Positions 28,021 through 37,491 of a DNA stretch of 64,000 bases are shown piece after piece. A program made the position numbers and the translations under genes. The stretch comes from JAFNAG01 sp963824985. Lineage in GTDB: Bacteria; Acidobacteriota; UBA6911. Positions within the stretch are counted from its first letter, which is position 1; every line of letters starts with the position of its first letter. The notes below the pieces were generated by a model. The model did not search any database, was not told the origin of the DNA, and worked only from the letters and a program-made list of their open reading frames with translations. The stretch spans positions 1-64,000 of the forward strand of contig CAWGRQ010000042.1 in the NCBI GenBank assembly GCA_963824985.1, written 5' to 3'.

Positions 28021-29370
28021 TTGCAGGTTTCGAGAAAGCGTATGAATAGAAGAGAGTTCGTCAAAAAGCTCGGCCCGCTAGGCGCTGTGCCCTTCTGCGT
28101 GAGCGGACTTGCGATAACCGGCTTCGATCGCTCGCCTCTGTTGGCCGCTCTGACGGGCCCGTCGGCGGCCCTGGACCGGGTGCTGGTTGTGGTGCAGCTG
28201 GTAGGCGGCAACGACGGGATCAATACCGTCATTCCCCTGGATCAGTACCCCGCCTACCTGAGCCTCCGCGCGAACATCGCCATCCCCGCCGACCGCGCAC
28301 TGCGGCTCACCGACGCCGCCGGCCTGCACCCGGCGATGACCGGGATGAAAACGCTGTATGACAATGGGAAACTCTGCCTGGTCCAGGGGGTTTCTTACCC
28401 TAATCCGAACTTTTCCCACTTCCGCGCCACGGACATCTGGCTGACGGCAGCCGATTACAACCAGGACCTCTCCAGCGGATGGCTGGGACGGTATCTGGCC
28501 TATGAGTTTGACGGTTACCCCAGCGGGTACCCGAATCCGCAGATGCCGGACCCGCCGGCGTTGCAGATCGGTTCCGTTGTTTCCCTGGGCTTTCAGGGGC
28601 CGAGCCAATCAACCGCGATCACAATTCAGGACCCGAATACTTTTTATCAGCTGGTCAGCGGGTCCAGCAGCGGCGGGCAGGACGAAACCCCGCCCACGAC
28701 CGCGGGCCAGGAATTGGCGTACATCCGGCAGGTGGCGACACAGTCGACCGCATTTGCCGCCAGGGTCAAGGCGGCCGCCGACCGGGCCCAGAACCGATCC
28801 ATCCTTTATCCGGCCGCCGGTCAGAACTCGCTGGCCGATCAGCTGAAGATTGTCGCACGCCTGATCGCGGGGGGGTTGCACACCAGGATCTACATGGTGA
28901 ACCTCGGAGGATTCGACACGCACTCGAACCAGGTGGCCGACGATACGACCACGGGGACCCACGCAAATCTTTTGGGCAAACTCGCCACGGCCGCGCGCGC
29001 TTTCGTGGACGACCTGGAACTCCTGGGGTGCGACCACCGGGTGATCGGAATGACCTTCTCGGAATTCGGCAGGCGGGCGGCATCGAATGCCAGCCTGGGC
29101 ACGGATCATGGAACCGCTGAACCCGTGTTCCTGTTTGGAAGCATGGTCCGGCCGGGAATTATGGGGAATACCCCCAGCCTGTCCGATCTATCCAACGGCA
29201 ATCTGATGGCGCAGTTCGACTTTCGATCCGTGTACGCTTCGATTCTGGCCGTGTGGCTGGGTGTGGATCTCAACGAGTTGGATGCCGTGCTGTTGAGAAG
29301 TTTCCCGGTCCTCGATCTGATCCAGCCTCCGCGCGTACTTTCCCGGCGGCGGCCGGTGATTCGGGGCTGA
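28021..29370 (+). CDS. DUF1501 family protein (Tat-exported, alkaline-phosphatase-like fold)
   Basis: 449 residues. A TTG at 28021 is preferred because GGAGGA (28007-28012) sits 8 bases upstream. The ATG at 28042 is the alternative. The N-terminus KRMNRREFVKKLGPLG is a Tat-type signal. VLVVVQLVGGNDGINTVIPL, FSHFRATDIWL, GGFDTHSNQ and TFSEFGRRAASN match DUF1501 metal-site segments of the sulfatase/phosphatase superfamily. Substrate and reaction are unknown. It forms a two- or three-gene unit with the DUF1800 gene and probably the secreted protein that follows. Confidence 0.9.
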   Translation: MQVSRKRMNRREFVKKLGPLGAVPFCVSGLAITGFDRSPLLAALTGPSAALDRVLVVVQLVGGNDGINTVIPLDQYPAYLSLRANIAIPADRALRLTDAAGLHPAMTGMKTLYDNGKLCLVQGVSYPNPNFSHFRATDIWLTAADYNQDLSSGWLGRYLAYEFDGYPSGYPNPQMPDPPALQIGSVVSLGFQGPSQSTAITIQDPNTFYQLVSGSSSGGQDETPPTTAGQELAYIRQVATQSTAFAARVKAAADRAQNRSILYPAAGQNSLADQLKIVARLIAGGLHTRIYMVNLGGFDTHSNQVADDTTTGTHANLLGKLATAARAFVDDLELLGCDHRVIGMTFSEFGRRAASNASLGTDHGTAEPVFLFGSMVRPGIMGNTPSLSDLSNGNLMAQFDFRSVYASILAVWLGVDLNELDAVLLRSFPVLDLIQPPRVLSRRRPVIRG

Positions 29371-29541
29371 AAGAGCCATTCAATGCGAAAGATATTGGGA
29401 AAGACAGGGCCTCTTCAACCGGGCGACCCGGCAATCGCAAAAAAGGCCGACTGTCGGATCCTTATGGAGGTGAAATTGCCATTACGGCCTGGTTGGCCGG
29501 GATCATCCCGATGCGCGCCGGAAGCGCCGAGGAGATAGCTT

Positions 29542-30666
29542 ATGCGACTTTCCCATGCCATCCTGCTGGTGTTGGTTCTGGCTGCCCCCCTGCACGCGCA
29601 ATCCGATCTCGCCTTCCCCCAGATAGCGGTCGGGGGGATTCCGGCCTACGAAACCGTACTCCAGATCACCAACGAAGTCGAAACCAGCAATCCGATCCTG
29701 ATCCGCGTCTATCAGGGATGGCTGGCGGGCTCGGCCAATGGGACAGCGCTGCCGGTCCGGTTTGACGGCGGGGCTCCGACGGCAACGAGCAGCGTGACCC
29801 TGGCCCCGTTTCAGGAGTACACCACCATCCTGACCGGCACCGGCGCCGGCATGATGAACGGGTGGGTGCGGGTACAGTCCACGATCACGGGAGGAAAGAT
29901 ATCGGGAAATGTCATTTTCCGGCAACGCAGCGGAGCCGCGCTGGTCGATACGGTGGGGAGCACGACTCCGCAGCGTTTCCGCCTGGCCATCGTTCAGCTG
30001 GACACCCGCGAAGCCGGCAGCGACGCGGGACTGGCTTTTGTCAACGCGGACAATTCCCCGATCGTGGTCACGCTGGATCTCTTCAAAGGACAGGATCCGG
30101 CGGCATCATCTCTGCCGGTCATGCTGCAGCCGAACCAGCATTATGCCAGGCTCCTGTCGGAGATGTTCCCGACTTTCGGGAATCAGCAAGGCACGCTGGT
30201 GATCGAGGCCGCGCCCAACCGCGCCCTATCCTGCCTGGCCTTGCGCATCGACGGGGGCCACCTTACCAGCATTCCCGTGCGACCGCTCGGTTTCAGCTTC
30301 GCCTATTCCGTGACCAGCGACGCGGGCGCGACCCTGGAGACCGGATCCTGGATGTTCGATCTGGTCGGCTTCAACCTGATCGGCTCCGGAAAGATAGAAT
30401 CCCCTGCGGCCGCTGAATTGTCCGAGGTCACGGGCAGCTGGGTCGGCACGAACTTTCAATTCCGTTATCGCAAGGGTTTTCAGGATGGAACCGTCGGGAT
30501 GGTGGTGTTCAACGGCACCAGCGCGGGCCAGGAGTCTACGGTCGGCGCCGACGGCAAGGGCAAAGCGGTTACCGGCAAAGTGACCACGCTCTCCGCCGAC
30601 GGCCGCATCCTATCGGTCAATAATTTCACCGCCTATCACAAATTCGGCGCCCCGCCGCCGCAGTGA
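29542..30666 (+). CDS. Secreted beta-rich protein, third gene of the DUF1800/DUF1501 unit
   Basis: 374 residues from ATG 29542 (GAGGAG upstream), signal peptide MRLSHAILLVLVLAAPLHAQ. Two repeats of an Ig-like/VCBS-type domain are seen: FPQIAVGGIPAYETVLQITN near the start and RLAIVQLDTREAGSDAGLAF in the middle. A C-terminal beta sheet contains GSWVGTNFQFRYRKGFQDGT. No enzyme motif is present. The same domain style (PQ..GGG..T.I...N) recurs in the FG-GAP protein at 46746-50472 and the remnant at 45561-46263. It may be a surface protein handled by the two upstream genes. That is inference from proximity. Confidence 0.6.
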   Translation: MRLSHAILLVLVLAAPLHAQSDLAFPQIAVGGIPAYETVLQITNEVETSNPILIRVYQGWLAGSANGTALPVRFDGGAPTATSSVTLAPFQEYTTILTGTGAGMMNGWVRVQSTITGGKISGNVIFRQRSGAALVDTVGSTTPQRFRLAIVQLDTREAGSDAGLAFVNADNSPIVVTLDLFKGQDPAASSLPVMLQPNQHYARLLSEMFPTFGNQQGTLVIEAAPNRALSCLALRIDGGHLTSIPVRPLGFSFAYSVTSDAGATLETGSWMFDLVGFNLIGSGKIESPAAAELSEVTGSWVGTNFQFRYRKGFQDGTVGMVVFNGTSAGQESTVGADGKGKAVTGKVTTLSADGRILSVNNFTAYHKFGAPPPQ

Positions 30667-30693
30667 ATACCCTATTTCGGAGTTTTTGCTCAT

Positions 30694-30737
30694 ACTACCG
30701 TTGAATTTTCCGCCCGAATCGTGTCGCCGGATTCCGC
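30694..30737 (+). repeat. 44-base dispersed repeat, copy 1
   Basis: Begins ACTACCGTTGAATTTT and ends GCCGGATTCCGC. Copy 2 at 40261-40304 matches at 39 of 44 positions. It lies 28 bases after a stop codon, in the same orientation relative to the upstream gene as copy 2. Confidence 0.75.
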
Positions 30738-30906
30738 TTTTTGACAAACCTTCACCTTATTGCAGTGATCGAGCGGCATTAAGTGGAGAATCCCGTCGGA
30801 ACGGGGACTGCGGGACGGAGACTGACGACGGCAACAGCTTGAAACGGGTAAACCGGATAAAACCAACTTATCGAGCGACCGCTTGTCACCGTACTTGAGT
30901 AATACG

Positions 30907-31347
30907 TCATCTGATGGCAGCGATAATCGCTGCTGGAATGCGAGGATTCTGTATTTTGGGCAACCTTTCCCGCAGAATTCCGCGAGCATACGCGGCAGCT
31001 GCCGCATCTTTCTTGCTCTTCGTGCCCGAGATCATCGCCTCAAAGGCCTCGTCCGTGCCGATTCTCTTCAATCCATCAGTTGCTTCAAGATCTTGCTCTT
31101 CGTAATAGAGGCCTTGAATGCAAGAAATACATGCAGGATCGGCAAAGAAGGTCATTACGTATGCTGTCTCGGTTGGGAAAAAACCACGTTTACGAGTATC
31201 CCGAGCCTGCCGCAACAATCCTTCACAACGGCGCATTAACTCCGGAGCGTTGCGAGGGAGAATGTCGAAAGTGCGGAGCGCATCCTTTTTGGTATGGATA
31301 ACCTTCCCCGAGAGCGTCGTGACATCTCTGCCGATCCCAATTTTCAC
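30907..31347 (-). CDS. Hypothetical protein, 146 residues
   Basis: Reads MKIGIGRDVTTLSGKVIHTK, with a possible redox or metal pair CISC near residue 75 (FFADPACISCIQGLYYEEQD) and a helical C-terminus (KSKKDAAAAAYARGILRERL). No signal peptide is seen and no family is recognised. It starts 30 bases after the DUF4261-like gene on the same strand, so the two are likely co-transcribed. The composition is less GC-extreme than its neighbours. Confidence 0.5.
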   Translation of the reverse strand: MKIGIGRDVTTLSGKVIHTKKDALRTFDILPRNAPELMRRCEGLLRQARDTRKRGFFPTETAYVMTFFADPACISCIQGLYYEEQDLEATDGLKRIGTDEAFEAMISGTKSKKDAAAAAYARGILRERLPKIQNPRIPAAIIAAIR

Positions 31348-31377
31348 CTTGTAATGGCCTGAATCCCCCGAACCATG

Positions 31378-32127
31378 CTAGTTGTTACTTGGGATATGCC
31401 GCAAATTCACCAGGCGGTTGCGGCCGAAGGGGTTGTACATGGGAGTGCCGGCCATTCTCGGGTCGCCGTCCTCTGCGCAGCAGCTGAACCACGGCCCGTT
31501 CACGTCGGCCGGAATATGGCCATCCCCTACCGGCTTGTCGTCCTGGACCAGATAGCGGATTACCTCGACTATATCAAAGCCTTTCTCGACGTCTGCTCGC
31601 TTCAGCACGATGTCGCGCAAGCCCAACACGTGCATCCCGACCGTCCAGATGTCTGTGTTGCCTTGGACGATGCCGACAATCGCGAAACTCAAAGCGTCGG
31701 CGCCGCCATCTTCGGTCATCTTGATCCAAAGCTCGCCGCCATGAGCCAGCGCGCTGTTATCGATGAATACACCCGCCCCGCCAGCCCGCACCATGGCCGC
31801 TCCGGCTTTCATGATCGTCCGCGCAGCTTCCATCGATCCTCCATTGCCGCTGAGCGTCACGTTAACCGTATAGTGGTCCGCCGTGGCCAGTTCTTCCTCG
31901 GTCGGCGGCCGCCGGCAGGCGGAACGGAAGATTCCGGGAAACCGGTCATCGGGCGGCAAGAACCCCAAGTCGAACCGCGCACCATCCGGCAAGATCAGCG
32001 CCTCCGTCGTCACACGCCAGCCATCCGGCAATCGCTCGATCAGATCCCTCGGATGCGACCACCGGCCGGGAATCCGGAGGTCGACGATGATTGAATGGGC
32101 GTGTTCGTTCATCTGAAATTTTGGCAT
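31378..32127 (-). CDS. DUF4261-like protein of unknown function
   Basis: 249 residues. The core TVNVTLSGNGGSMEAARTIM, AGGAGVFIDNSALAHGGELW and GNTDIWTVGMHVLGLRDIVL, then VEKGFDIVEVIRYLV, resembles DUF4261. The family has no known reaction. An N-terminal 60-residue beta region (AHSIIVDLRIPGRWSHPRDL) and a C-terminal tail (CCAEDGDPRMAGTPMYNPFG) frame it. No signal peptide is present. It is first of a two-gene unit with the 146-residue protein downstream. The family assignment is from memory of the motif and is moderate. Confidence 0.5.
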   Translation of the reverse strand: MPKFQMNEHAHSIIVDLRIPGRWSHPRDLIERLPDGWRVTTEALILPDGARFDLGFLPPDDRFPGIFRSACRRPPTEEELATADHYTVNVTLSGNGGSMEAARTIMKAGAAMVRAGGAGVFIDNSALAHGGELWIKMTEDGGADALSFAIVGIVQGNTDIWTVGMHVLGLRDIVLKRADVEKGFDIVEVIRYLVQDDKPVGDGHIPADVNGPWFSCCAEDGDPRMAGTPMYNPFGRNRLVNLRHIPSNN

Positions 32128-32672
32128 GCGGATTCGTTTCCCTCTCCTGCGCTTCGGATTTCGGATTGGTTCAGTCTTTCAAATAGACCTCGCTGTCGCG
32201 GCGCAAACGCATGCCCCAGTCAACCGGCCGTTGGCAGGCCGACGGAAAGCACCGTCGCTTCTCCCTCGCCAGTGAGCCGGACGACACCGCGGCCATCTTC
32301 TTGAGCAGCTTGACCCGTAGACGTCGGTTTCCACATCTATATTGTTTCGCGAGGCGTGGATTGATTTCAGGGAAAATTCGCGCAGGGGAAACGGATATCG
32401 ATGGCAAAGGTGCTGCGAGCAGCGGGCTGCGGCCACCTGAAGCCAAATCAGGCTGCCAACTACAGTGACTTTCGCAACGGCGAATGGCGAGTTGACAAAG
32501 ACGTCGTCGCGAAGCGCCTCGGCGAGGGCGTCGTCTCTCGTCATCAGGAAAGCGATTACGAACAGGACCGCGAAGAAGAGCCAGGTCTGGACGCGGCGCA
32601 GCGGGTAGCCGAGCTCGAAAACACAGTCTGCGTTAACAGGAAAGTGTTATTTTCATCCTCTATGCGACGACT
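32128..32672. other. Gene-poor stretch with a possible membrane-protein remnant
   Basis: No convincing gene. On the minus strand from about 32630 down to 32450, a frame without a proper start reads YPLRRVQTWLFFAVLFVIAF and SPFAVAKVTVVGSLIWLQVA. That is two possible transmembrane helices, perhaps the end of a lost membrane protein. The right end must carry the promoter of the sigma-factor gene. No clear Shine-Dalgarno is seen for it. Confidence 0.35.
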
Positions 32673-33155
32673 ATGGACACCCACGAATTCGAAAAGCTCT
32701 ACAAGAATCAGTTCGATTGCGTTTATCGCTACTCGCTGGCGCTCACGGGGAATCCCGCCTCCGCTGAGGAAATCACTCAGGAAGCGTTCGCCCGGTTGCT
32801 GCGCAACGGGTTTCAGGCGAAAACGATCGACCGCCCGGAAGCATGGCTAATGCGGGTTGCCAGAAACCTGGCGATCGAGACCTTTCGGGAGCGCGCGAGG
32901 GACACTGGCGAGCATTCAGCAGCGAATTCCAAGACTCCCGAACAGCTGCTCCTGGGTAATGAGATCCTGCGGCGGATCCTGCATTCTCTATCGAAACCTG
33001 CCGTATCCCAGCGGGAATGCATAGCCCTGCGCGAATTCGGCGGTCTCAGCTATCTGGAGATTGCCGGAATCCTGGACACGAACATCGACCAGGTAAGAGT
33101 TCATTTGTTCCGCGCACGCCAGCATCTCAAGCAGGAGTTGGAGGATCTAACATGA
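32673..33155 (+). CDS. ECF-type RNA polymerase sigma factor
   Basis: 160 residues. Region 2 (FEKLYKNQFDCVYRYSLALT, AEEITQEAFARLLRNGF) contacts the -10 element and core polymerase. Region 4 (QRECIALREFGGLSYLEIAG, NIDQVRVHLFRARQHLKQEL) is the helix-turn-helix for the -35 element. The stop TGA (33153-33155) overlaps an ATG at 33152, the usual coupling to a cognate anti-sigma gene. That partner is cut short here, so control of the sigma may be lost. Targets cannot be told from the window. Confidence 0.85.
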   Translation: MDTHEFEKLYKNQFDCVYRYSLALTGNPASAEEITQEAFARLLRNGFQAKTIDRPEAWLMRVARNLAIETFRERARDTGEHSAANSKTPEQLLLGNEILRRILHSLSKPAVSQRECIALREFGGLSYLEIAGILDTNIDQVRVHLFRARQHLKQELEDLT

Positions 33156-33289
33156 ATATGGACTGCCCGCATCACTCGCAGCCAACTGCGGGCGCCCGGA
33201 GGCGGCGCAGAACGATTTATTCAACCTTGAACCTGCCAGTCAGGCCGAGATCCTCCAGGATCCGGCGTAGCTCAGTCTCCAGGGCCTGA
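33152..33289 (+). pseudogene. Clipped start of an anti-sigma factor
   Basis: The ATG overlaps the sigma-factor stop (ATGA). The reading begins MNMDCPHHSQ, reminiscent of zinc-finger anti-sigma openings with Cys-Pro-His, but turns into Arg-rich noise within ~20 codons. The other strand from 33217 on is the end of an unrelated gene. Only the first few codons are probably genuine. Confidence 0.4.
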
Positions 33290-33880
33290 GCTGTGCCTGT
33301 TTTGACCGTCACCGAGAAATCCACGCCGGTGTTCAGTTTGGCGCCAGATCGTAGCTTCGGCAGGATCTTCGTGCCCAGGCGATTCCAAAGTTCCGGCGGC
33401 AGCGTTCCAAGAATCCTTACGGTTCGCGTTTGCTTGATCACAGAAGGTGTGATTTCGGGCGGCGGTTCATCGGGAGATTTTGTTTGTTGCTCTACGACAG
33501 GGGGCGTTGGGGTTGGCATCACCGGAGCGTTACGGTCAGGCCCTGCTTCAGAGCCTCAGCCCGTCGCTTCTTCAAGAGCACAACGCCGGTCTCGAACGTC
33601 ACCTCGTCCGGGGAAAGCAGCTCACAGTGCCAAACGCGCTCATAGCTCCCATCCGGCTTCGGTCCTGAACCGAGGCCAAAATCGCCCTTTGTGACCATCT
33701 CAGCGATCCTCCCGCGCAGGATCGAATCCGGGTCCAGGCGCCTCGTCAGCATCCCGTTCAGGAAGCTTTGCCGGAGGCTTGTCAGGGACCATGCTCCCGA
33801 TTCCGCGAATGCCGTCGGCCATTTCGGCTCGATATAGGCCGCGCCTCCGGTTTGAGCAGCCGGGATGGAGATTCCCCCGG
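33217..33880 (-). pseudogene. C-terminal tail of a DUF499-like ATPase, split in two frames
   Basis: The minus-strand segment YIEPKWPTAFAESGAWSLTS, LRQSFLNGMLTRRLDPDSIL, GDFGLGSGPKPDGSYERVW and GVVLLKKRRAEALKQ ends at a TGA that overlaps a GTG/ATG restart. The second frame carries a Pro/Thr linker and TVRILGTLPPELWNRLGTKI, then DFSVTVKTGTAQALETELRR. This resembles the C-terminus of DUF499 ATPases, which occur in phage-defence loci with DUF1156 methyltransferases and helicases. The ~800 N-terminal residues with the ATPase motifs are missing. Either a one-base shift or TGATG re-initiation separates the halves. Confidence 0.45.
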
Positions 33881-34135
33881 ATTTCCGCCGTGGCCTCTTG
33901 GCTCTCCAGCACTCCCGCAAATTTTTCCCAAGGAAACAGGATTGACGGTTTATAATGCCCCTGCCATCCGTCATTTCATGCTGATGTCATATCGGAGGGC
34001 CAAATGCCCGGGATCGGCCGGAAGGTTTCAAACTACCAAATTATTGAGTAGCCGGGACAGGAAGGAATGGGCGAGATCTATCGTGCCCATGGCGCGAGAC
34101 TGGATCGGGAAGTTCCCGTCAAGGTTCTACCCTAA

Positions 34136-34180
34136 CCCCGGGCTCACGCCCGGGGCTATCCTCTTCCGGCCCTTCGGGCC
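34136..34180. repeat. Two-hairpin dispersed repeat, copy 2
   Basis: CCCCGGGC-TCAC-GCCCGGGG (34136-34155), then 12 bases, then GGCCC-TTC-GGGCC (34168-34180). It has the same length (45), loops (TCAC, TTC) and spacing as copy 1 at 24582-24626. An A-T pair of the first stem is replaced by C-G, and a C-G pair of the second by G-C, keeping both stems perfect. Confidence 0.85.
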
Positions 34181-34319
34181 TGGATTGGAGTTTCGCGACA
34201 GAAACCAGCTAATTCCAATGTGGCGACGTCCGACCGTTTTTGCGATGAAACTGGAAAAAGGTTGGTGTCCTCGTATTTCCCGGGGACCTCTCATTCCCCG
34301 CTGAAGGAGACGCAAGGCC

Positions 34320-37233
34320 ATGCCAAGAATCCGAACGCTCATCCTCATGGCCTTTTCGCTTGTGCTCACGCTGCAGGCGGCGCCCTTCCGTGCGGCACCC
34401 GAGGACAAGCGCCCGATCGAACTGGCGGACATCATGGCCTGGCGCCACGTGAATGCGTGGGCGCTGTCGGACGACGGCGTCTGGTTCGCGTATCACATCG
34501 GTCCAACCGAAGGAGACGGAGAGTTCGTCTTCCGGCAGACGCAGTCCGACAGGGAGTTCAGGTTCCCGGCCGGCGAGGTCGCCGGGAGGCCCGCCGCCCC
34601 GACGTTCTCGCGGGAGGCGAAGTTCGGCGCCTTCACAATTTACCCGACGCACGCCGAAGCCGCGCAGCTGAGACGACAGCGCCGTCCGCTCCAGAACAGG
34701 GTCGGCGTCGTAAACCTCGATACGGGGGACAAGGTTGAAGTGCCGAGGATTCGGAGGTTCGTTCTGGCGCCCGGCAACGGCGGCTGGATCGCGATGCACA
34801 AGTACGCCGATGCACCGGGTGGGGCCGCTCCCACGGCGGCGGCAAGGCCCCCGGCCCAGGGCACCGACCTGCTGCTGCGCGAGCTGGCGACGGGTCAGCA
34901 GATCGTCATCGGGAATGTCTCAGATTTTGCCTTCGACAAGAACGGGCGGTTTCTCGCCTGGACAGTCGGCACGGTGGACAAGGCCGGCAACGGACTGCAG
35001 GTGCGCGACATGGGCACCGGTGCAATCCGGTCGCTCGAATCGGACGACCGTGCGACGTATTCGCGAATGTCGTGGAGCGAGGACGGCGAGAGCCTGTCGC
35101 TGCTGAAAGCCCTCGAGGATCGAACGCCGGGCACGTTCCGATACTTCGTGATGGGCTTGACGGGATTCGGGGCCGCCACCCCGCAGAAGACCGTGTTCAA
35201 TCCCGCGACCTCGCCCGACTTTCCTGCCGGCATGATGGTGAGCCCGAACCGGAATCCCACGTGGTCCGCCGACCGCTCGGCGCTCCTGTTCGGCATCCAG
35301 AGTTCGACCCGAGCCTCGCAGTTGCCTGCGGCGTCGCAGACGCGCGACCGCAGCGCGGGAGCGGATCCCAGGAGCGCCTCGGCGGCGCCCGCTGTCGGGG
35401 CCGACGACACGCCCGCAGAGGAGAAGGTCGATCTCGTGCTTTGGCATTGGCAGGACAAGCGGCTGCAATCGCAGCAACAGGTGCAGGAATCGACCGACCG
35501 GAACTTCAGCTACCTCGCCGAGTACCGGCCGGCCGACCGGAAGTTCATCCGCCTCGCCGACGAGCGCATGACCGACGTGGCGCCGGCACCCGGCAATCGA
35601 TTCGCGATCGGACGCGACGACGATCCGTACGAGCTGATGGCCAATCTCGACGGCAAGCGTTTCCAGGACATCTACCTAGTCGATTTGGCCACTGGCAAGC
35701 GGACGCTCGCCCTCAGGAAATCGCGCTGGACCTACGGGCCCTCACCCACCGGCACACATTTTCTCTACTACGAAGACGGCAACTTCCACACGTATGACAT
35801 GACGACGGGTCAGGCGACCAATATCACGAAAAACGTCCCGACTTCGTTCGTCGACGTCGAGGACGATCATGCCGTCGTCAAGCCGCCGACGCAGTCGTTC
35901 GGGTGGTCCTCGGACGGGAAGGTTCGTTCTCCTCTCGGACGACTGGGACATCTGGCAAGTCCCGGTGGACGGGGGTACGGCGACAAACCTTACTCTGACC
36001 GGCAGGAAAGAGCAGATTCGATGCCGGCGGCCGCTCCTTCTCGACCCTGATCAGCGGGGCTTCGACCTGTCGAAACCGATCTATTTCGAGCTGTACGGCG
36101 AGTGGACGAAGAAGGGCGGCATCGGCCTCATCGAGCCCGGCACGCCCGGTGCAAGACGGCTTGTATGGGACGACGCCACCTACGCGGTGCCTGCGTTGAT
36201 GAAGGCCAGAAAGGCGGACGTGTACATCCATTCGCGCCAGACCTCGACGGATCCTCCCGATTTCTACGTGACCGATGCGAAACTGACCGCCTCCAGGCGG
36301 ATCACAAACCTGTCCGCGGGGACCGAACCCTTCCTCTGGTCGAGCGGGTCGATCCTCGTCGACTATGTGAGCACGAAAGGGGACAAATTGCAGGGCGCCC
36401 TTTTCCTGCCCGCCAACTATGAAGAGGGCAGGTCTTACCCGACGGTCGTGAACATCTACGAGAAGATGTCGGCGAACCTGCATGCCTACACGCGACTCAC
36501 GCAGCCGAACCCGACGAACCTCAACAAGGCGCTCTATACGAGTCGGGGATACGCCGTGTTCCTCCCGGACATCACATACAAGCTCGACGACCCGGGAATG
36601 TCGGCCGTTTGGTCGGTCGTGCCGGCCGTCAAGGCAGCGATCGCGACCGGCGTCGTCGATCCCCGACGCATTGGCATCATGGGGCACTCGTGGGGGGGCT
36701 ACCAGACCGCGTTCCTCGTCACCCAGACGGATCTCTTCGCAGCCGCCGTGGCAAGCGCTCCGATCACTGACTTCATCAGCATGTACTCGCTGATCTACAA
36801 GGCAACCGGAACCGCCAATAGCGTCGTTGCCGAGAGCACCCAGGGACGCTTCACCGCCTCCCCTTGGGAGAACCTGGAGCCGTACCTGCGCAACTCCCCG
36901 GTGCTCTTCGCGAAGAACGTGAAGACGCCGCTCCTGATGCTGCACAACGACAAGGACGGCGCCGTCGATTTCACACAGGGCGTCGAGTTCTACAACGCGC
37001 TCAGGCGGCTCCAGAAGCCCGTGGTGATGCTCGAGTACCCGGGCGAAACGCACGGCCTTGCAAAGCGCCCTAACGGAAAGGACTTCATGGCACGCGTGCA
37101 GGAGTTCTTCGATCACTACCTGCAGGGCAAGCCCATGCCGGACTGGTACAAGAACGGCGTGCCGTGGCTTGAGATGGAGGACCACCTGAAGTCGCGACAG
37201 GCGAAGAAGGCCACCGACCCGGCCGGACGATAA
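34320..37233 (+). pseudogene. Secreted S9-family peptidase, one frameshift near 35920
   Basis: ATG 34320 (AAGGAG upstream) starts a signal peptide (MPRIRTLILMAFSLVLTLQA). Frame 1 gives the beta-propeller up to SFGWSSDGK. A +1 shift within CGGGAAGG at ~35915-35925 leads to frame 2, FVLLSDDWDIWQVPVDGGTA, through to 37233. The catalytic domain is complete: nucleophile in GIMGHSWGGYQTA, Asp in LMLHNDKDGAVDF and His in PGETHGLAKRP. The composite of ~970 residues is normal for this S9 subgroup. A single extra base in otherwise perfect coding sequence looks like either a very recent mutation or a consensus error. Confidence 0.88.
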
Positions 37234-37491
37234 GCGGTCGAGAACCGCGTCCGCCGTCCGCTTGCTCCATTGACTGACGGAGTGCCGCGGATCCGGCTTC
37301 CTCTTATCCCCAGGTTCAGCGCGCCTCGTCGTTATCGTTTGTGAACAATCCGGATTAGGCATGCGCAGTGTAGCGCGCGGAATCTGGGAACGACCGGCTT
37401 CCAATCTTCTATCCCGCATGATCGTTTTTGGTTATGATTGCATCCATAAGAGAGAAAGATCTTATCTGCAGCAGGCTGGAGGAACATCCAG

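Noticed and set aside
28021..29370. DUF1501 gene as a sulfatase partner of the maturase at 57762
   Set aside because: It lacks a CxPxR/SxPxR formylglycine site, and the two genes are 28 kb apart.
32450..32640. Hydrophobic minus-strand frame as a membrane protein gene
   Set aside because: No start codon or ribosome site and a stop just upstream; kept only as a note in the gap description.
35878..37419. 513-codon minus-strand frame opposite the S9 peptidase
   Set aside because: The plus strand encodes the full catalytic domain with its triad; the antisense text is Arg/Val/His-biased with no domain.
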